From positions 282,902 to 346,901 of the forward strand of contig DISM01000001.1 in the NCBI GenBank assembly GCA_002421805.1: 64,000 nucleotides of DNA. The letters run 5' to 3'. The translations under genes were made by a program, and so were the position numbers. Below, in pieces: positions 9,090-16,721 of the stretch. This DNA is from Candidatus Omnitrophica bacterium UBA6210 (GTDB lineage Bacteria > Omnitrophota > Gorgyraeia > Velamenicoccales > Velamenicoccaceae). Within the stretch, counting starts at the first letter, position 1. Each line of letters begins with the position of its first letter. The notes beneath the pieces are model-generated. The model was not told where the DNA came from and did no database searches. It saw only the letters and a list, made by a program, of their open reading frames with translations.

Positions 9090-10931
9090 TCAGGGCCTCC
9101 CGAAGATGACGACCAAGATCAGGATCGTCACAAAGATATAAGCCAGATACCAGTGGATGCTGCCCATCTGGAACCCCTTAACGTATTGCGCCAGCTTAAA
9201 GAGCCCCCTGACCATGGGGTCATACAGATATCTTTTAAAGATGGGCGTCGTGGCCGTCTCGTAGGTGAACTCCTTGACATGATAAAAAGAATCCCGTATT
9301 TTCTCGGTCTTGCGGTAGGGCAAAAGAAAAAAGCTGAAGGCGATCCTGAACGGCTTTGAAAATGCCGTGGCCGTATATTCCGTGCGATGATCGAGGCGGT
9401 AATAACCACAGTCCCACGTCCTGCCGGCCGTCATGACGCGTTTGCGCGCCGTCAGGCGGACAAACAAATAAACCGCCGCTATCCCTGCGCCAAGCGCCAG
9501 CATGATCATGGGCGTGCGCAGACAGGCGTCCGTGCCGGGGAATCGGATCAGATCCCAGGAGCCGGACAAAAGGCCGCTCCAGGCGGACGCAGGCGGCTCC
9601 AAGAAGCTCGCCGCAACGGCGCAAAACATTTTCCAGACGAGGCCGGCGCCCAACCCCAGGGCAACGGTCAACGCCGCCAAAAATATCATGGCGCTTCTCA
9701 TGCTCAAGGAGGCTTCCCGGGCCTCGGCGGCGGCGCGGCCCCTGGGCATGGCCAAAAACGCCACGCCGAAGGCTTTGACAAAACAGGCGGCCGCCAAGGC
9801 GCTTGTCAACGCCAGGCACGCCATCATGCCGGCAAAAAACAGCTTTCCGCCGGAAGACGCATCACGCAACCCAACAAAAAAAACCTGAAAGATCAGCCAC
9901 TCGCTGACAAAACCGCTCAAGGGAGGAAGCGCGGAAATGGCCATGGCCCCGACGAGAAACGAGGCGGCCGTCTGCGGCATGCGTTTGATCAACCCCCCCA
10001 GCTTTTCTATGTCTCTGGTACCGGTAGCGACCTGGATACTGCCGGAGCATAGAAAAAGGAGGCCCTTGAAGACCGCGTGATTGACGGTATGGTAGAGACC
10101 GGCGGCAAAGGCCGCGGCCGCCAGGACTCCCCAACCCCAGCTCCAGAAGACCATGCCCGCGCCGATGCCCAACAGGATGATGCCGATGTTTTCGACGCTA
10201 TGATAGGCGAGGAGTTTTTTGATGTCGTGTTCCATCAGCGCATAGATGACGCCCACGAGACACGAGATGCCTGCCGCAACGAGAATCACATTGCCCCACC
10301 ACACCGGCGGTACACCCAGCATCCCGGCGATAAAACGCAGGAGACCGTAGATGGCGACCTTGATCATGGCCCCGGACATGATGCTTGAGACCGGGGCCGG
10401 GGCCTGGGGATGCGCATACGGCAGCCAGATGTGCAAAGGGACGATGCCGGCCTTCATGCCGAAGCCGACCAGAAAAAGGCCGAAAAGGATGTTCTTTAAG
10501 GCAGGCGTGAACGCGGGGGCGGCGGCACGGATCCCTTCGAAATCCCATGTCCCGGCCTGGGCGTGCATCAAAAGGAAAGCGGCCAGCAAAAACGCGGTGC
10601 CGACATGCGTCATGACCAGATAGATCATGCCTGCCTTAACGGAGGCCTCATGCTCGTGTTCGAAGACAACGAGGAAATACGACACGAGGGACATGAATTC
10701 CCAGGCGAACAAAAAGAAGATAAGGTTGGCGCTGGCCACGACCGCCGCCATGGAAAGGACAAAAAAGACGGTGAGGCCCGTCGCCAGAAGAGACCGGCCC
10801 CTGGAAAATTGCGCCCGCAGATATCCCGCAGAGAAAAGAAAAGACGGGAGGCTAACCAGGGCGATGACCCCGAGAAAAAACAAGGCCAGCAGGTCAAAAC
10901 ACCAACGGCTATTTTGACTCAAGAAAAACAT
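9090..10931 (-). CDS. HyfB/NuoL-like proton-pumping membrane subunit
   Basis: 613 residues, first gene of the Ehr/Hyf-like operon. It shows the Mrp/NuoL core: LFAWEFMSLVSYFLVVFEHE (about 80-100), GMKAGIVPLHIWLPYAHPQAPAPVSSIMSG (about 210-240) and LLAYHSVENIGIILLG (about 280). A long C-terminal extension with extra helices ends PYRKTEKIRDSFYHVKEFTYE and a final helix, as in HyfB/HycC. ATG 10931 was chosen because AGGA lies eight bases before it; an upstream TTG at 10946 has no ribosome site. A long leader with its own promoter precedes the gene. Confidence 0.9.
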   Translation of the reverse strand: MFFLSQNSRWCFDLLALFFLGVIALVSLPSFLFSAGYLRAQFSRGRSLLATGLTVFFVLSMAAVVASANLIFFLFAWEFMSLVSYFLVVFEHEHEASVKAGMIYLVMTHVGTAFLLAAFLLMHAQAGTWDFEGIRAAAPAFTPALKNILFGLFLVGFGMKAGIVPLHIWLPYAHPQAPAPVSSIMSGAMIKVAIYGLLRFIAGMLGVPPVWWGNVILVAAGISCLVGVIYALMEHDIKKLLAYHSVENIGIILLGIGAGMVFWSWGWGVLAAAAFAAGLYHTVNHAVFKGLLFLCSGSIQVATGTRDIEKLGGLIKRMPQTAASFLVGAMAISALPPLSGFVSEWLIFQVFFVGLRDASSGGKLFFAGMMACLALTSALAAACFVKAFGVAFLAMPRGRAAAEAREASLSMRSAMIFLAALTVALGLGAGLVWKMFCAVAASFLEPPASAWSGLLSGSWDLIRFPGTDACLRTPMIMLALGAGIAAVYLFVRLTARKRVMTAGRTWDCGYYRLDHRTEYTATAFSKPFRIAFSFFLLPYRKTEKIRDSFYHVKEFTYETATTPIFKRYLYDPMVRGLFKLAQYVKGFQMGSIHWYLAYIFVTILILVVIFGRP

Positions 10932-11146
10932 GTATGTTCCTGACAAGACAGGGGGGTCTTTTTGAAAAACGCGGCAGGGAAAAATACGAGGCCGGTGCCT
11001 ATGGTCCCGATCTATATAATGAACGGCTTAACAACTTACCTGTACGTCACACTCTGTCCGGCTTGGATTCCTGTCCACGGGCCGTCTCCATCCCGCCCCA
11101 TCTGTCATGCAGGGGATGTGCGGCCACAGGAAAAACAAACATGAAT
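10932..11146 (-). promoter_or_regulatory. Structured 5' leader of the Ehr/Hyf-like operon
   Basis: About 210 transcribed but non-coding bases lie between the promoter and the first gene. Three nested stems can be read: ACAGGAA 11126-11132 with TTCCTGT 11068-11074; CGGCC 11121-11125 with GGCCG 11080-11084; GGGATG 11113-11118 with CATCCC 11089-11094. I could not match it to a riboswitch class I know (cobalamin, Moco, ZTP, c-di-GMP and fluoride cores were considered). No open frame is convincing in this stretch. Confidence 0.5.
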
Positions 11147-11174
11147 ATTTTAGTCGCCGCGACTTTTTTGTCAA
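11147..11174 (-). promoter_or_regulatory. Sigma70-type promoter for the Ehr/Hyf-like operon
   Basis: On the minus strand TTGACA (11169-11174) and TAAAAT (11147-11152) are separated by 16 bases, a near-consensus promoter. The predicted start of transcription is near 11140, giving a leader of about 210 bases before the HyfB-like gene. Confidence 0.65.
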
Positions 11175-11231
11175 TAGAATTATGAAACGTGATCAATCCT
11201 TCTTAACGCGCGCAGAAAACAACAGGGCTCT

Positions 11232-11771
11232 TCAGGCGGGCTTCTTCTGCAAAACCTTCTGTTGGCAGGACGGGCAGAACCTTAATTCCTTCTTGTCGGT
11301 ATCTGCGATGGACCTTGAAAAAAACATGGCGCAGGACGCCTCCGGGCAATGCGCCAGCCCCAGGCTATGGCCGACCTCATGCACGGCTTCCTTGACACTC
11401 CTGTCGCAAAACAGACCGTTATTCCCGCTCTCGCCGTAGAATTCCGGCCTCAGGCGCGTCAACGCGATCAGGGCATAACCGGTCCGAGGGTCTGTCAGGC
11501 CGAAAATAAAATCATAGCCCTCCGCATAGACGTCGGCATCGATGATCCCAAGGACCCTCTGTTCATCTTTGCGAATGGCTGCGCAGGAAGCAAGCGTGCG
11601 GAAAACCACCCTGGCATCATACTGCCCCCTGTCCTCGTCAAAGCCATTTTCCGGGAGAGGGCAACCCTGAGTCACCACAACATCCGCCGAAAACAGGCGA
11701 TTCAAGACCTCTGCCAGATGGTTCAGGCATTGGCCGTGAATAGAACCTATGGGCACAAGATATAATTTCAT
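11232..11771 (-). CDS. amzA: Archaemetzincin-family zinc metalloprotease
   Basis: 179 residues, the normal family length. The extended metzincin motif HEVGHSLGLAHC (H131, E132, H135, H141) is followed by C147xM149 and by the pair FCPSC (C166, C169). This gives the two-zinc signature HExxHxxGxxH(C)x4CxMxxS...CxxC specific to archaemetzincins. There is no signal peptide, so it should be cytoplasmic. The family is an aminopeptidase-like metalloprotease whose natural substrate is unclear. It ends just before the Ehr-operon promoter region and follows the MiaB-like gene by about ten bases. Confidence 0.93.
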   Translation of the reverse strand: MKLYLVPIGSIHGQCLNHLAEVLNRLFSADVVVTQGCPLPENGFDEDRGQYDARVVFRTLASCAAIRKDEQRVLGIIDADVYAEGYDFIFGLTDPRTGYALIALTRLRPEFYGESGNNGLFCDRSVKEAVHEVGHSLGLAHCPEASCAMFFSRSIADTDKKELRFCPSCQQKVLQKKPA

Positions 11772-11781
11772 GGGATCAAAA

Positions 11782-12945
11782 TCAGCTACGTGCAGGCCAC
11801 AACTTCTCGATCTGGCGGTCTGTGTAGGCCATCTTGAGCGGGCATGGCAGGCCGGTTCCGCTCAACGCCTTCATTTCATCCTGGATCATGCGCGTCCGCA
11901 ACAAGATTTCCCTGCGGGGGACCTTGTGGTCCAGGCGGAAAGCCGCTGTCCCCGGTTTATCCAGATAGCAGAAATAGCTCACTTCGCTGAAATGGCGGGC
12001 CAGCTGGAACGAGGCGGCGAGCTCCTGACGGGTCTCCCCCGGGAATCCGTAAATGATGTGCGTGGTCAGGTGGATCGCAGGATTCAACCTCCTGATATCG
12101 TCGGTGATCCTCAAGATGTCCTTGACGTCATAATGCCGGTTCATCCGCTTCAGGATCCTCGGAGAGCATGACTGCAAAGGAATGCATATCTCGGACACCT
12201 TCTTGCGGATGATCTCCCTGTCGATGGCCGGATAAAGCCGGGTCAAACGCAGGGGCTCGAAGAAATTCACGCCCAGCTTGAAGTCCTTGTTCCCGAAGGC
12301 GCCGAAAAGATTCAATAATTTCGCGAAGTCCGTGTGCCTGTCGACGCCGTAGCTGCCGCAATCGTCGGCCAGAAGAACAATACTTTTATAGCCCGCCTTA
12401 AGCCCTTGGTGGAATTCCGCAATCACGTCTGCGGGCGGTTTGCTTTTGACACACTTCCTGATCGCTTTGTAGTCGCAATAACTGCAGTGGTTCAGGCAGC
12501 CTTCGCAGATATGGATGCAATAGCTTTTTTCGGCGCCGTGGCCGCGGCTGAACAACCCCCTGTCAAGCGCATTGGCACGGACATCCTCCAGAGGAATTAC
12601 GGGATGGAAAATATCATCGAAGAGATCATATTCCTCGACGGGAATAATCGAGGCCCTCCTGAACATCTCCCCGAGTCCGCGCCTGGTCGAGGCCAGGCAA
12701 CCGCAGATCACCATCTCTTTTTTGGGATACGCCTCGTAATAACGGCGGATCATCCGCATCGTCCTGTCTTCTTTGATGCGGTCAAAGCCGCATGTCGTCA
12801 CAACGATCGTGTCCGCAGAGGACGGATTCCGGACGAGCTTAAACTTGTTCTCTTTGAAATAGTTATGAAAACGGGTTGTATCGAACAGGTTGCGGGTGCA
12901 TTTCGAATAGGTAGAACAGAGGAATATTCTTTTATTTTTTGCCAT
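11782..12945 (-). CDS. MiaB/RimO-like radical SAM methylthiotransferase family protein
   Basis: 387 residues from ATG 12945. The N-terminal UPF0004 domain supplies candidate auxiliary-cluster cysteines (C10, C52 in TTCGFD, C83 in CGCLAS) and the radical SAM core has CLNHCSYC (C150, C154, C157). It ends about 30 residues after the core, without the usual C-terminal TRAM domain of about 65 residues. It is therefore a short member whose target (tRNA, protein or other) is uncertain. The start overlaps the 3' end of the upstream lipoprotein gene by 14 bases. A longer in-frame extension exists upstream but reads as non-protein-like. Confidence 0.82.
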   Translation of the reverse strand: MAKNKRIFLCSTYSKCTRNLFDTTRFHNYFKENKFKLVRNPSSADTIVVTTCGFDRIKEDRTMRMIRRYYEAYPKKEMVICGCLASTRRGLGEMFRRASIIPVEEYDLFDDIFHPVIPLEDVRANALDRGLFSRGHGAEKSYCIHICEGCLNHCSYCDYKAIRKCVKSKPPADVIAEFHQGLKAGYKSIVLLADDCGSYGVDRHTDFAKLLNLFGAFGNKDFKLGVNFFEPLRLTRLYPAIDREIIRKKVSEICIPLQSCSPRILKRMNRHYDVKDILRITDDIRRLNPAIHLTTHIIYGFPGETRQELAASFQLARHFSEVSYFCYLDKPGTAAFRLDHKVPRREILLRTRMIQDEMKALSGTGLPCPLKMAYTDRQIEKLWPARS

Positions 12946-13435
12946 CTTGTCTGATCTTAAATTCGTTAGAAACAGCATTGAACCACTGCCCCTGCCCTTC
13001 AGGATCCCCTGCCTGGCCCCGATAGGAAATGCGGAGGCGATACGTTCCTGCGGCGAGCCGGGTTCTTTCATGGGTACCGCCGACATAGATCCAGGGATCC
13101 CACGCCCACGACACGCTCTCCTGCGGCTTAAGCTCTGCAGGAGCGTCCATATCATAGACGCAAAACGGAGGGCGGCACCAGGCCGACAAGGTATCCCAGC
13201 CCCCTGCGGCATTTTTCATTTCAACGCCATCGATGGCAAAAACAGGGGTCTGGCTCCCGAGATGAGAAAAGATGCTCCGGAACAATACGTTCGTCAAACG
13301 GATCGTAACAATCTCTGCCGCGCCGTAGTCGTTCTTGTCTGTAGAAACGACAGGGCCGGTTTCAGCGAAAGAAAAACACGCTGCGGCCAGACACCCCGCC
13401 AGCGCCAACAACACCACCCCTCCTCGATGTCGCAT
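12932..13435 (-). CDS. Predicted lipoprotein of unknown function
   Basis: 167 residues from ATG 13435 behind GGGGAGGAACT. The N-terminus MRHRGGVVLLALAGC is a lipoprotein-type signal (LAGC), after which GPVVSTDKNDYGAAEIVTIRLTN looks like the first strands of an immunoglobulin-like beta sandwich, as in secreted proteins of the BsuPI/Ig-like type. I recognise no specific family. It overlaps the MiaB-like gene by 14 bases, implying co-expression. Confidence 0.7.
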   Translation of the reverse strand: MRHRGGVVLLALAGCLAAACFSFAETGPVVSTDKNDYGAAEIVTIRLTNVLFRSIFSHLGSQTPVFAIDGVEMKNAAGGWDTLSAWCRPPFCVYDMDAPAELKPQESVSWAWDPWIYVGGTHERTRLAAGTYRLRISYRGQAGDPEGQGQWFNAVSNEFKIRQDGKK

Positions 13436-13579
13436 AGTTCCTCCCCGTCTCTCCTGTTGCCGACGGCAGAATCTTTCCTGCAAACTCTTGGATATAAACT
13501 TCTCCGGATAAAAACGGCAAGGGCCAATCGTCAACGCAGAGGTGTCTTCCGGCTGAAGCGCAAGACGAGCCCCGCTTCT

Positions 13580-14542
13580 TTACGTCCCGGACACATCGGC
13601 TTGCGAATCGCCGCCTGCCGCTGCCTCAAGGATCCGCTCAAACATCTTCTTAACTTTCTCGCGCAACTGGTCGTACTCTATGTCCTGCAAGAGAAGGCGC
13701 GCCATGCCTTCATCTTCTATCTCGTAGTACCGGCCGCCGGCCATCTTTAAAGCATAGATATGCCGGCCGCTGTATCTATATTTGCGTGTTGCCAGGATGC
13801 TGATGACAAAATTATTTTTGTCAAATTGGTCTCCGACGACTTCTACGGACAACCCGATAAGATAATTCTCGCGGATCACAAGGGGGGTAATGCTATTGAC
13901 GACCTGCGTTTCATCGGTATTGCGCTCCGTCTGCAGTGTCAGGAAACGGGCGCTGCTGCCATTAAAACAATAATCGTTAAACGAGGCAATATCGCCGTAA
14001 CGATGATACGTCGGATCAAGAAAATAGACCTTGTCGCCGAACAGCTTGCGCTGGACAATGCAGATCCCCGTATGCGACCCGTATGGATAAGGGAAAAAAC
14101 CGGCCTCGGCGACAGGGATAAACCGGATATCGTATTGGTCCTTAAAAAGCGTCTGTATCTGCTCGTAGGTGTGGACCGCCAGCTCCTGGCAAATACCGTA
14201 ACGGCCTTCTTCGAGCAAGACATGCCCCTCCTGGTCATAACGATGCACGCCGTGCAACGTCCATGTCCTGCGGTTAAAGTCGATACTCACCCATACGTCA
14301 GGCCGCAACAATCTCTTAAGGCCGGAATATTTTAAAGGCTTCAGGATTTTCTCGATCTCTTTATAGAAAGGGGCTTTCTTGTCTATCCCCTGCCCTTGAT
14401 TTTCTTCCTCGACATTATTCATGATACGATACCAGAAATTATCCGAACTGGTCACTAAAACCAATACGACCAGCAGGAAACAGATAATGCGCAGGATCCA
14501 CACTTCTATTTTAAGTTTTTTTAATTCAGGCAGCGGCATCAA
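13580..14542 (-). CDS. Membrane-anchored transglutaminase-like cysteine protein
   Basis: 320 residues. One N-terminal membrane helix (about 13-31) anchors an extracytoplasmic domain. Three motifs in order suggest a papain/transglutaminase-like triad: YGICQELAVHTYEQI (C118 at a helix start), GSHTGICIV (H157) and VYFLDPTYH (D176). In the transglutaminase-like superfamily the same C-H-D order forms the active site of proteases and peptide-modifying enzymes. Overall similarity is not obvious to me, so the call rests on motif order and spacing. A terminator lies just upstream of it, at the end of the glycosyltransferase gene. Confidence 0.6.
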   Translation of the reverse strand: MMPLPELKKLKIEVWILRIICFLLVVLVLVTSSDNFWYRIMNNVEEENQGQGIDKKAPFYKEIEKILKPLKYSGLKRLLRPDVWVSIDFNRRTWTLHGVHRYDQEGHVLLEEGRYGICQELAVHTYEQIQTLFKDQYDIRFIPVAEAGFFPYPYGSHTGICIVQRKLFGDKVYFLDPTYHRYGDIASFNDYCFNGSSARFLTLQTERNTDETQVVNSITPLVIRENYLIGLSVEVVGDQFDKNNFVISILATRKYRYSGRHIYALKMAGGRYYEIEDEGMARLLLQDIEYDQLREKVKKMFERILEAAAGGDSQADVSGT

Positions 14543-14587
14543 ACCTATTCCCCTTCTTCCCTGTCACCACAATCAAGCCATTGTATT

Positions 14588-14626
14588 CCAAAACAAAACC
14601 CCCTACAACGGAAATTGCCGCAAGGG
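14588..14626 (-). terminator. Rho-independent terminator after the glycosyltransferase gene
   Basis: On the minus strand a 10-bp stem with several G-U pairs (14617-14626 with 14601-14610) is followed by TTTTGTTTTGG. The 3' half and tail (14588-14610) are identical to those of the terminator at 15597-15619. Confidence 0.75.
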
Positions 14627-14669
14627 CCTCTGGATTGAAGATATTAAGCCCCTGCTTTTGTGGGCTATT

Positions 14670-15536
14670 CTATCTTCGCGAGGCGACCTTCACCATTCTC
14701 CCCAGCATATCAAACCTCAGCGGATTAAGAAAATACGCCCGTCGCAAGAAGCGGCAGGCCTTCTGTCTGTTGCCCGCGCGCGCCATATCCTTGGCCATCA
14801 TGCTATAGAACTTAAAAAGGAATTTTTTGTCGCGCCGCATCTCGGGCAGCCACTTCCGAAGGATGCGCTCTCCCGTCTCTTCTGCATATTTATCAGGCAC
14901 CTTGCCCGCCTGGCAGGTATACACGTGTTTGTGCAAGAGGATGTCGGCCAGGAAATACGCGGGCGCCTTGCGGACAAGCCGCGCGAACATGTCCAGGTCT
15001 TCCATGGTCCAAAGCCCTTCGTCGAAGAACCCCGCAGCGTCAAGGCAATCCCGGCGCACCATCCAGGCGCTGGGAGGATTGCAAGAGATCGAGGCGGGAA
15101 AATCCCGGCCGACCTCTACGTATCCCGCTTTGACTTCGGGAGAGAACCTGACGCTTCTATCCCTGCCGATCTCGCAATAGTTCACGAATACAAGCCCCGT
15201 CGCCGGATCCAGCGTCTCAAACGCATGCACCTGTGCGCGCAGCTTCCCCGCAAGATATTCATCGTCGGAATCCAGGAAGGCGATGAACGCGCCCTGGGCC
15301 GCCCTGATGCCCGTGTTGCGGGCGGCGGCGGCGCCCTTATTCTCGCTGCGGGCAATATAGCGGATCCGCGCGTCCCGGAGCCCATCGACCACGCGACGTG
15401 TGTCATCGCTAGACGCATCGTCGACCACAATGATCTCCAGGGGCTCATAATCCTGCGCCATGACGCTTTTGATCGCGCGCGCAACCACGGCCGCCCGGTT
15501 ATACGTAGGAATGATGACGCTGACCAACAAATGCAT
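14670..15536 (-). CDS. Family 2 glycosyltransferase
   Basis: 288 residues from ATG 15536. The GT-A fold begins immediately with LLVSVIIPTYNRAAVVARAI, then EIIVVDDASSDDT, and the metal-binding FLDSDDEY (D90-D93). WTMEDLDMFARL at about 200 matches the acceptor/catalytic ED motif. Such enzymes transfer sugars from nucleotide donors in surface polysaccharide or glycoprotein synthesis. The gene is isolated between two terminators that share a 23-base direct repeat, so it may be transcribed alone. Confidence 0.93.
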   Translation of the reverse strand: MHLLVSVIIPTYNRAAVVARAIKSVMAQDYEPLEIIVVDDASSDDTRRVVDGLRDARIRYIARSENKGAAAARNTGIRAAQGAFIAFLDSDDEYLAGKLRAQVHAFETLDPATGLVFVNYCEIGRDRSVRFSPEVKAGYVEVGRDFPASISCNPPSAWMVRRDCLDAAGFFDEGLWTMEDLDMFARLVRKAPAYFLADILLHKHVYTCQAGKVPDKYAEETGERILRKWLPEMRRDKKFLFKFYSMMAKDMARAGNRQKACRFLRRAYFLNPLRFDMLGRMVKVASRR

Positions 15537-15596
15537 GTGTTTTTTCGATAAACGCGGTGGATGGATCCCGAGGAATATGATTTCGTTTATTCTACC

Positions 15597-15638
15597 CCAA
15601 AACAAAACCCCCTACAACGTATTTCATTGCAGGGGGTT
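15597..15638 (-). terminator. Rho-independent terminator of the Fur-associated operon
   Basis: On the minus strand a 12-bp stem (AACCCCCTGCAATG side at 15626-15638, CGTTGTAGGGGGTT side at 15607-15619) is followed by TTTGTTTT. It lies 36 bases after the trmO stop and ends the long leftward gene run that starts near 23.8 kb. Confidence 0.85.
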
Positions 15639-15673
15639 AGAAAGCTCGAGCGTCCTTCGCGTGCGGCTGCCGC

Positions 15674-16174
15674 TCAAACGCGTTGATCGATCAACTTATC
15701 ATGAATGGCCTTCGTGGGCAGCCTGCCTTTTATCAAATGTTTCTGCGCCCAGCCGGTCCTGACATGCTTCCTCGTATCCACCTGCGCCATGTAGGGCTTG
15801 ATATCAAGCAGGGGCGTTCCATCCAGCATATCCACTTCAGAAAATACCATAACATTCCTTTTTATATTTTCTATTTTGACAATGGAAAAACCTATATGAT
15901 TCGGCCTATGGGGGCTTCTTGTAGAGAAGACTCCGTGAATAACGTCTTCCATAAATGGTTTTGAAAGCAACCGTTCTTCTTTAGACTTATGGATGTGCCA
16001 AAGAAGGATGGCGTGAGAAAAGCCTCCGAGGTCTTTCAAGCCTTTCGCGTATTTCTGGAAAAGGATCGCCTTTCCTTTGACGCCCGGCTTGAATTTTCCC
16101 TGAATAGGCATGCCTTGGTGCGTCTTGTAAGGCGTCCTGATTGTCCCGATTGGTTTTAGCACAATCTCTTTCAT
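15674..16174 (-). CDS. trmO: TrmO/TsaA-type tRNA threonylcarbamoyladenosine methyltransferase family
   Basis: 166 residues from ATG 16174. The family N-terminus LKPIGTIRTPYKTHQGMPIQG and the motifs DLGGFSHAILLWHIH, GVFSTRSPHRPNHIG and LDGTPLLDIKPYM identify the UPF0066/TsaA beta-barrel family. E. coli TrmO uses SAM to N6-methylate t6A37 in tRNA-Thr. Some archaeal and bacterial members sit in metal-related operons with other roles. Here it is the last gene of the metallocofactor-like operon, 13 bases after dsrE, so its real substrate may not be tRNA. Confidence 0.88.
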   Translation of the reverse strand: MKEIVLKPIGTIRTPYKTHQGMPIQGKFKPGVKGKAILFQKYAKGLKDLGGFSHAILLWHIHKSKEERLLSKPFMEDVIHGVFSTRSPHRPNHIGFSIVKIENIKRNVMVFSEVDMLDGTPLLDIKPYMAQVDTRKHVRTGWAQKHLIKGRLPTKAIHDKLIDQRV

Positions 16175-16187
16175 GAGGAACCACTTT

Positions 16188-16508
16188 TTAAAAAGTAACC
16201 ACTTTGTCGCTCTCCCTGACGATCTCATACATATCTTTCATGGTCGAAAGAGGACACATTTCTGAATTTTCCTGCTTTCTGCTTTTGATACATGTCCCGC
16301 AGGCGTAAATTCTGCCTCCAGATCTCAAGAATTCCTCTACCTGGTCTATGGTATTAAACTTGTCACTGCTTGATTTCTGATATTCAACGCCCTTGCCCAT
16401 AAAGAAAACTTTGACTTCATCTTTCTGGCCAAGGCAAAAATTCGCATAGCGAAGAGCATTCCAGCAGGTCTCCGCGTCATCGCTTGAAATGATAACCCCC
16501 ATCTTCAT
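16188..16508 (-). CDS. DsrE/DsrF-like family protein
   Basis: 106 residues from ATG 16508. MGVIISSDDAETCWNALRYANFCLGQKDEVKVFFMGKGVE is the DsrE/YchN Rossmann-like start, with C89-type residues later in GRIYACGTCIKSRK. The CxxC-like ACGTC in the position of the sulfur-carrier cysteine suggests persulfide handling. The start overlaps the stop of the ferredoxin reading frame by ATGA, so the two are translationally coupled. Confidence 0.82.
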   Translation of the reverse strand: MKMGVIISSDDAETCWNALRYANFCLGQKDEVKVFFMGKGVEYQKSSSDKFNTIDQVEEFLRSGGRIYACGTCIKSRKQENSEMCPLSTMKDMYEIVRESDKVVTF

Positions 16509-16712
16509 CTCAACCCCCTCAAAGAAAAAATCTTCATCGCATTCACCGGACAAACTCTTTCACATCCGCGCAACTGGTCGCATCGAGATCCATCTGTTAC
16601 TCCACATTTACCGCTTTTCTCTTCAATAGACAAGATCTTCTTGGGGGCAAAGCGATACGCACGCGCCGCAGCCAACACACAAGGATTCATCAATCATCAC
16701 TATTTTATTCAT
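16505..16712 (-). pseudogene. Two-[4Fe-4S] ferredoxin interrupted by a +1 frameshift
   Basis: Frame one from ATG 16712 (GAGG site) reads MNKIVMIDESLCVGCGACVSLCP and then stops seven codons later. Another frame continues KKILSIEEKSGKC...CDQLRGCERVCPVNAMK to the stop at 16505. The join falls at a run of five C (minus strand; 16643-16647). Removing one C restores a 68-residue ferredoxin with CxxCxxCxxxCP and C...CxxxC...CP motifs. It could be a genuine mutation, a programmed slip or a sequencing error. It lies between the SpeD-like and dsrE genes of the operon. Confidence 0.8.
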
Positions 16713-16721
16713 TCAAGCGCC

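Noticed and set aside
3921..10931. Respiratory complex I or formate hydrogenlyase
   Set aside because: Subunits NuoE/F/G/I and HycB/FdhF are absent, and the large subunit resembles group-4 hydrogenases but lacks the NiFe ligands.
10932..11146. Molybdenum-cofactor, cobalamin or ZTP riboswitch
   Set aside because: None of the conserved cores could be found by eye; left as an unclassified leader.
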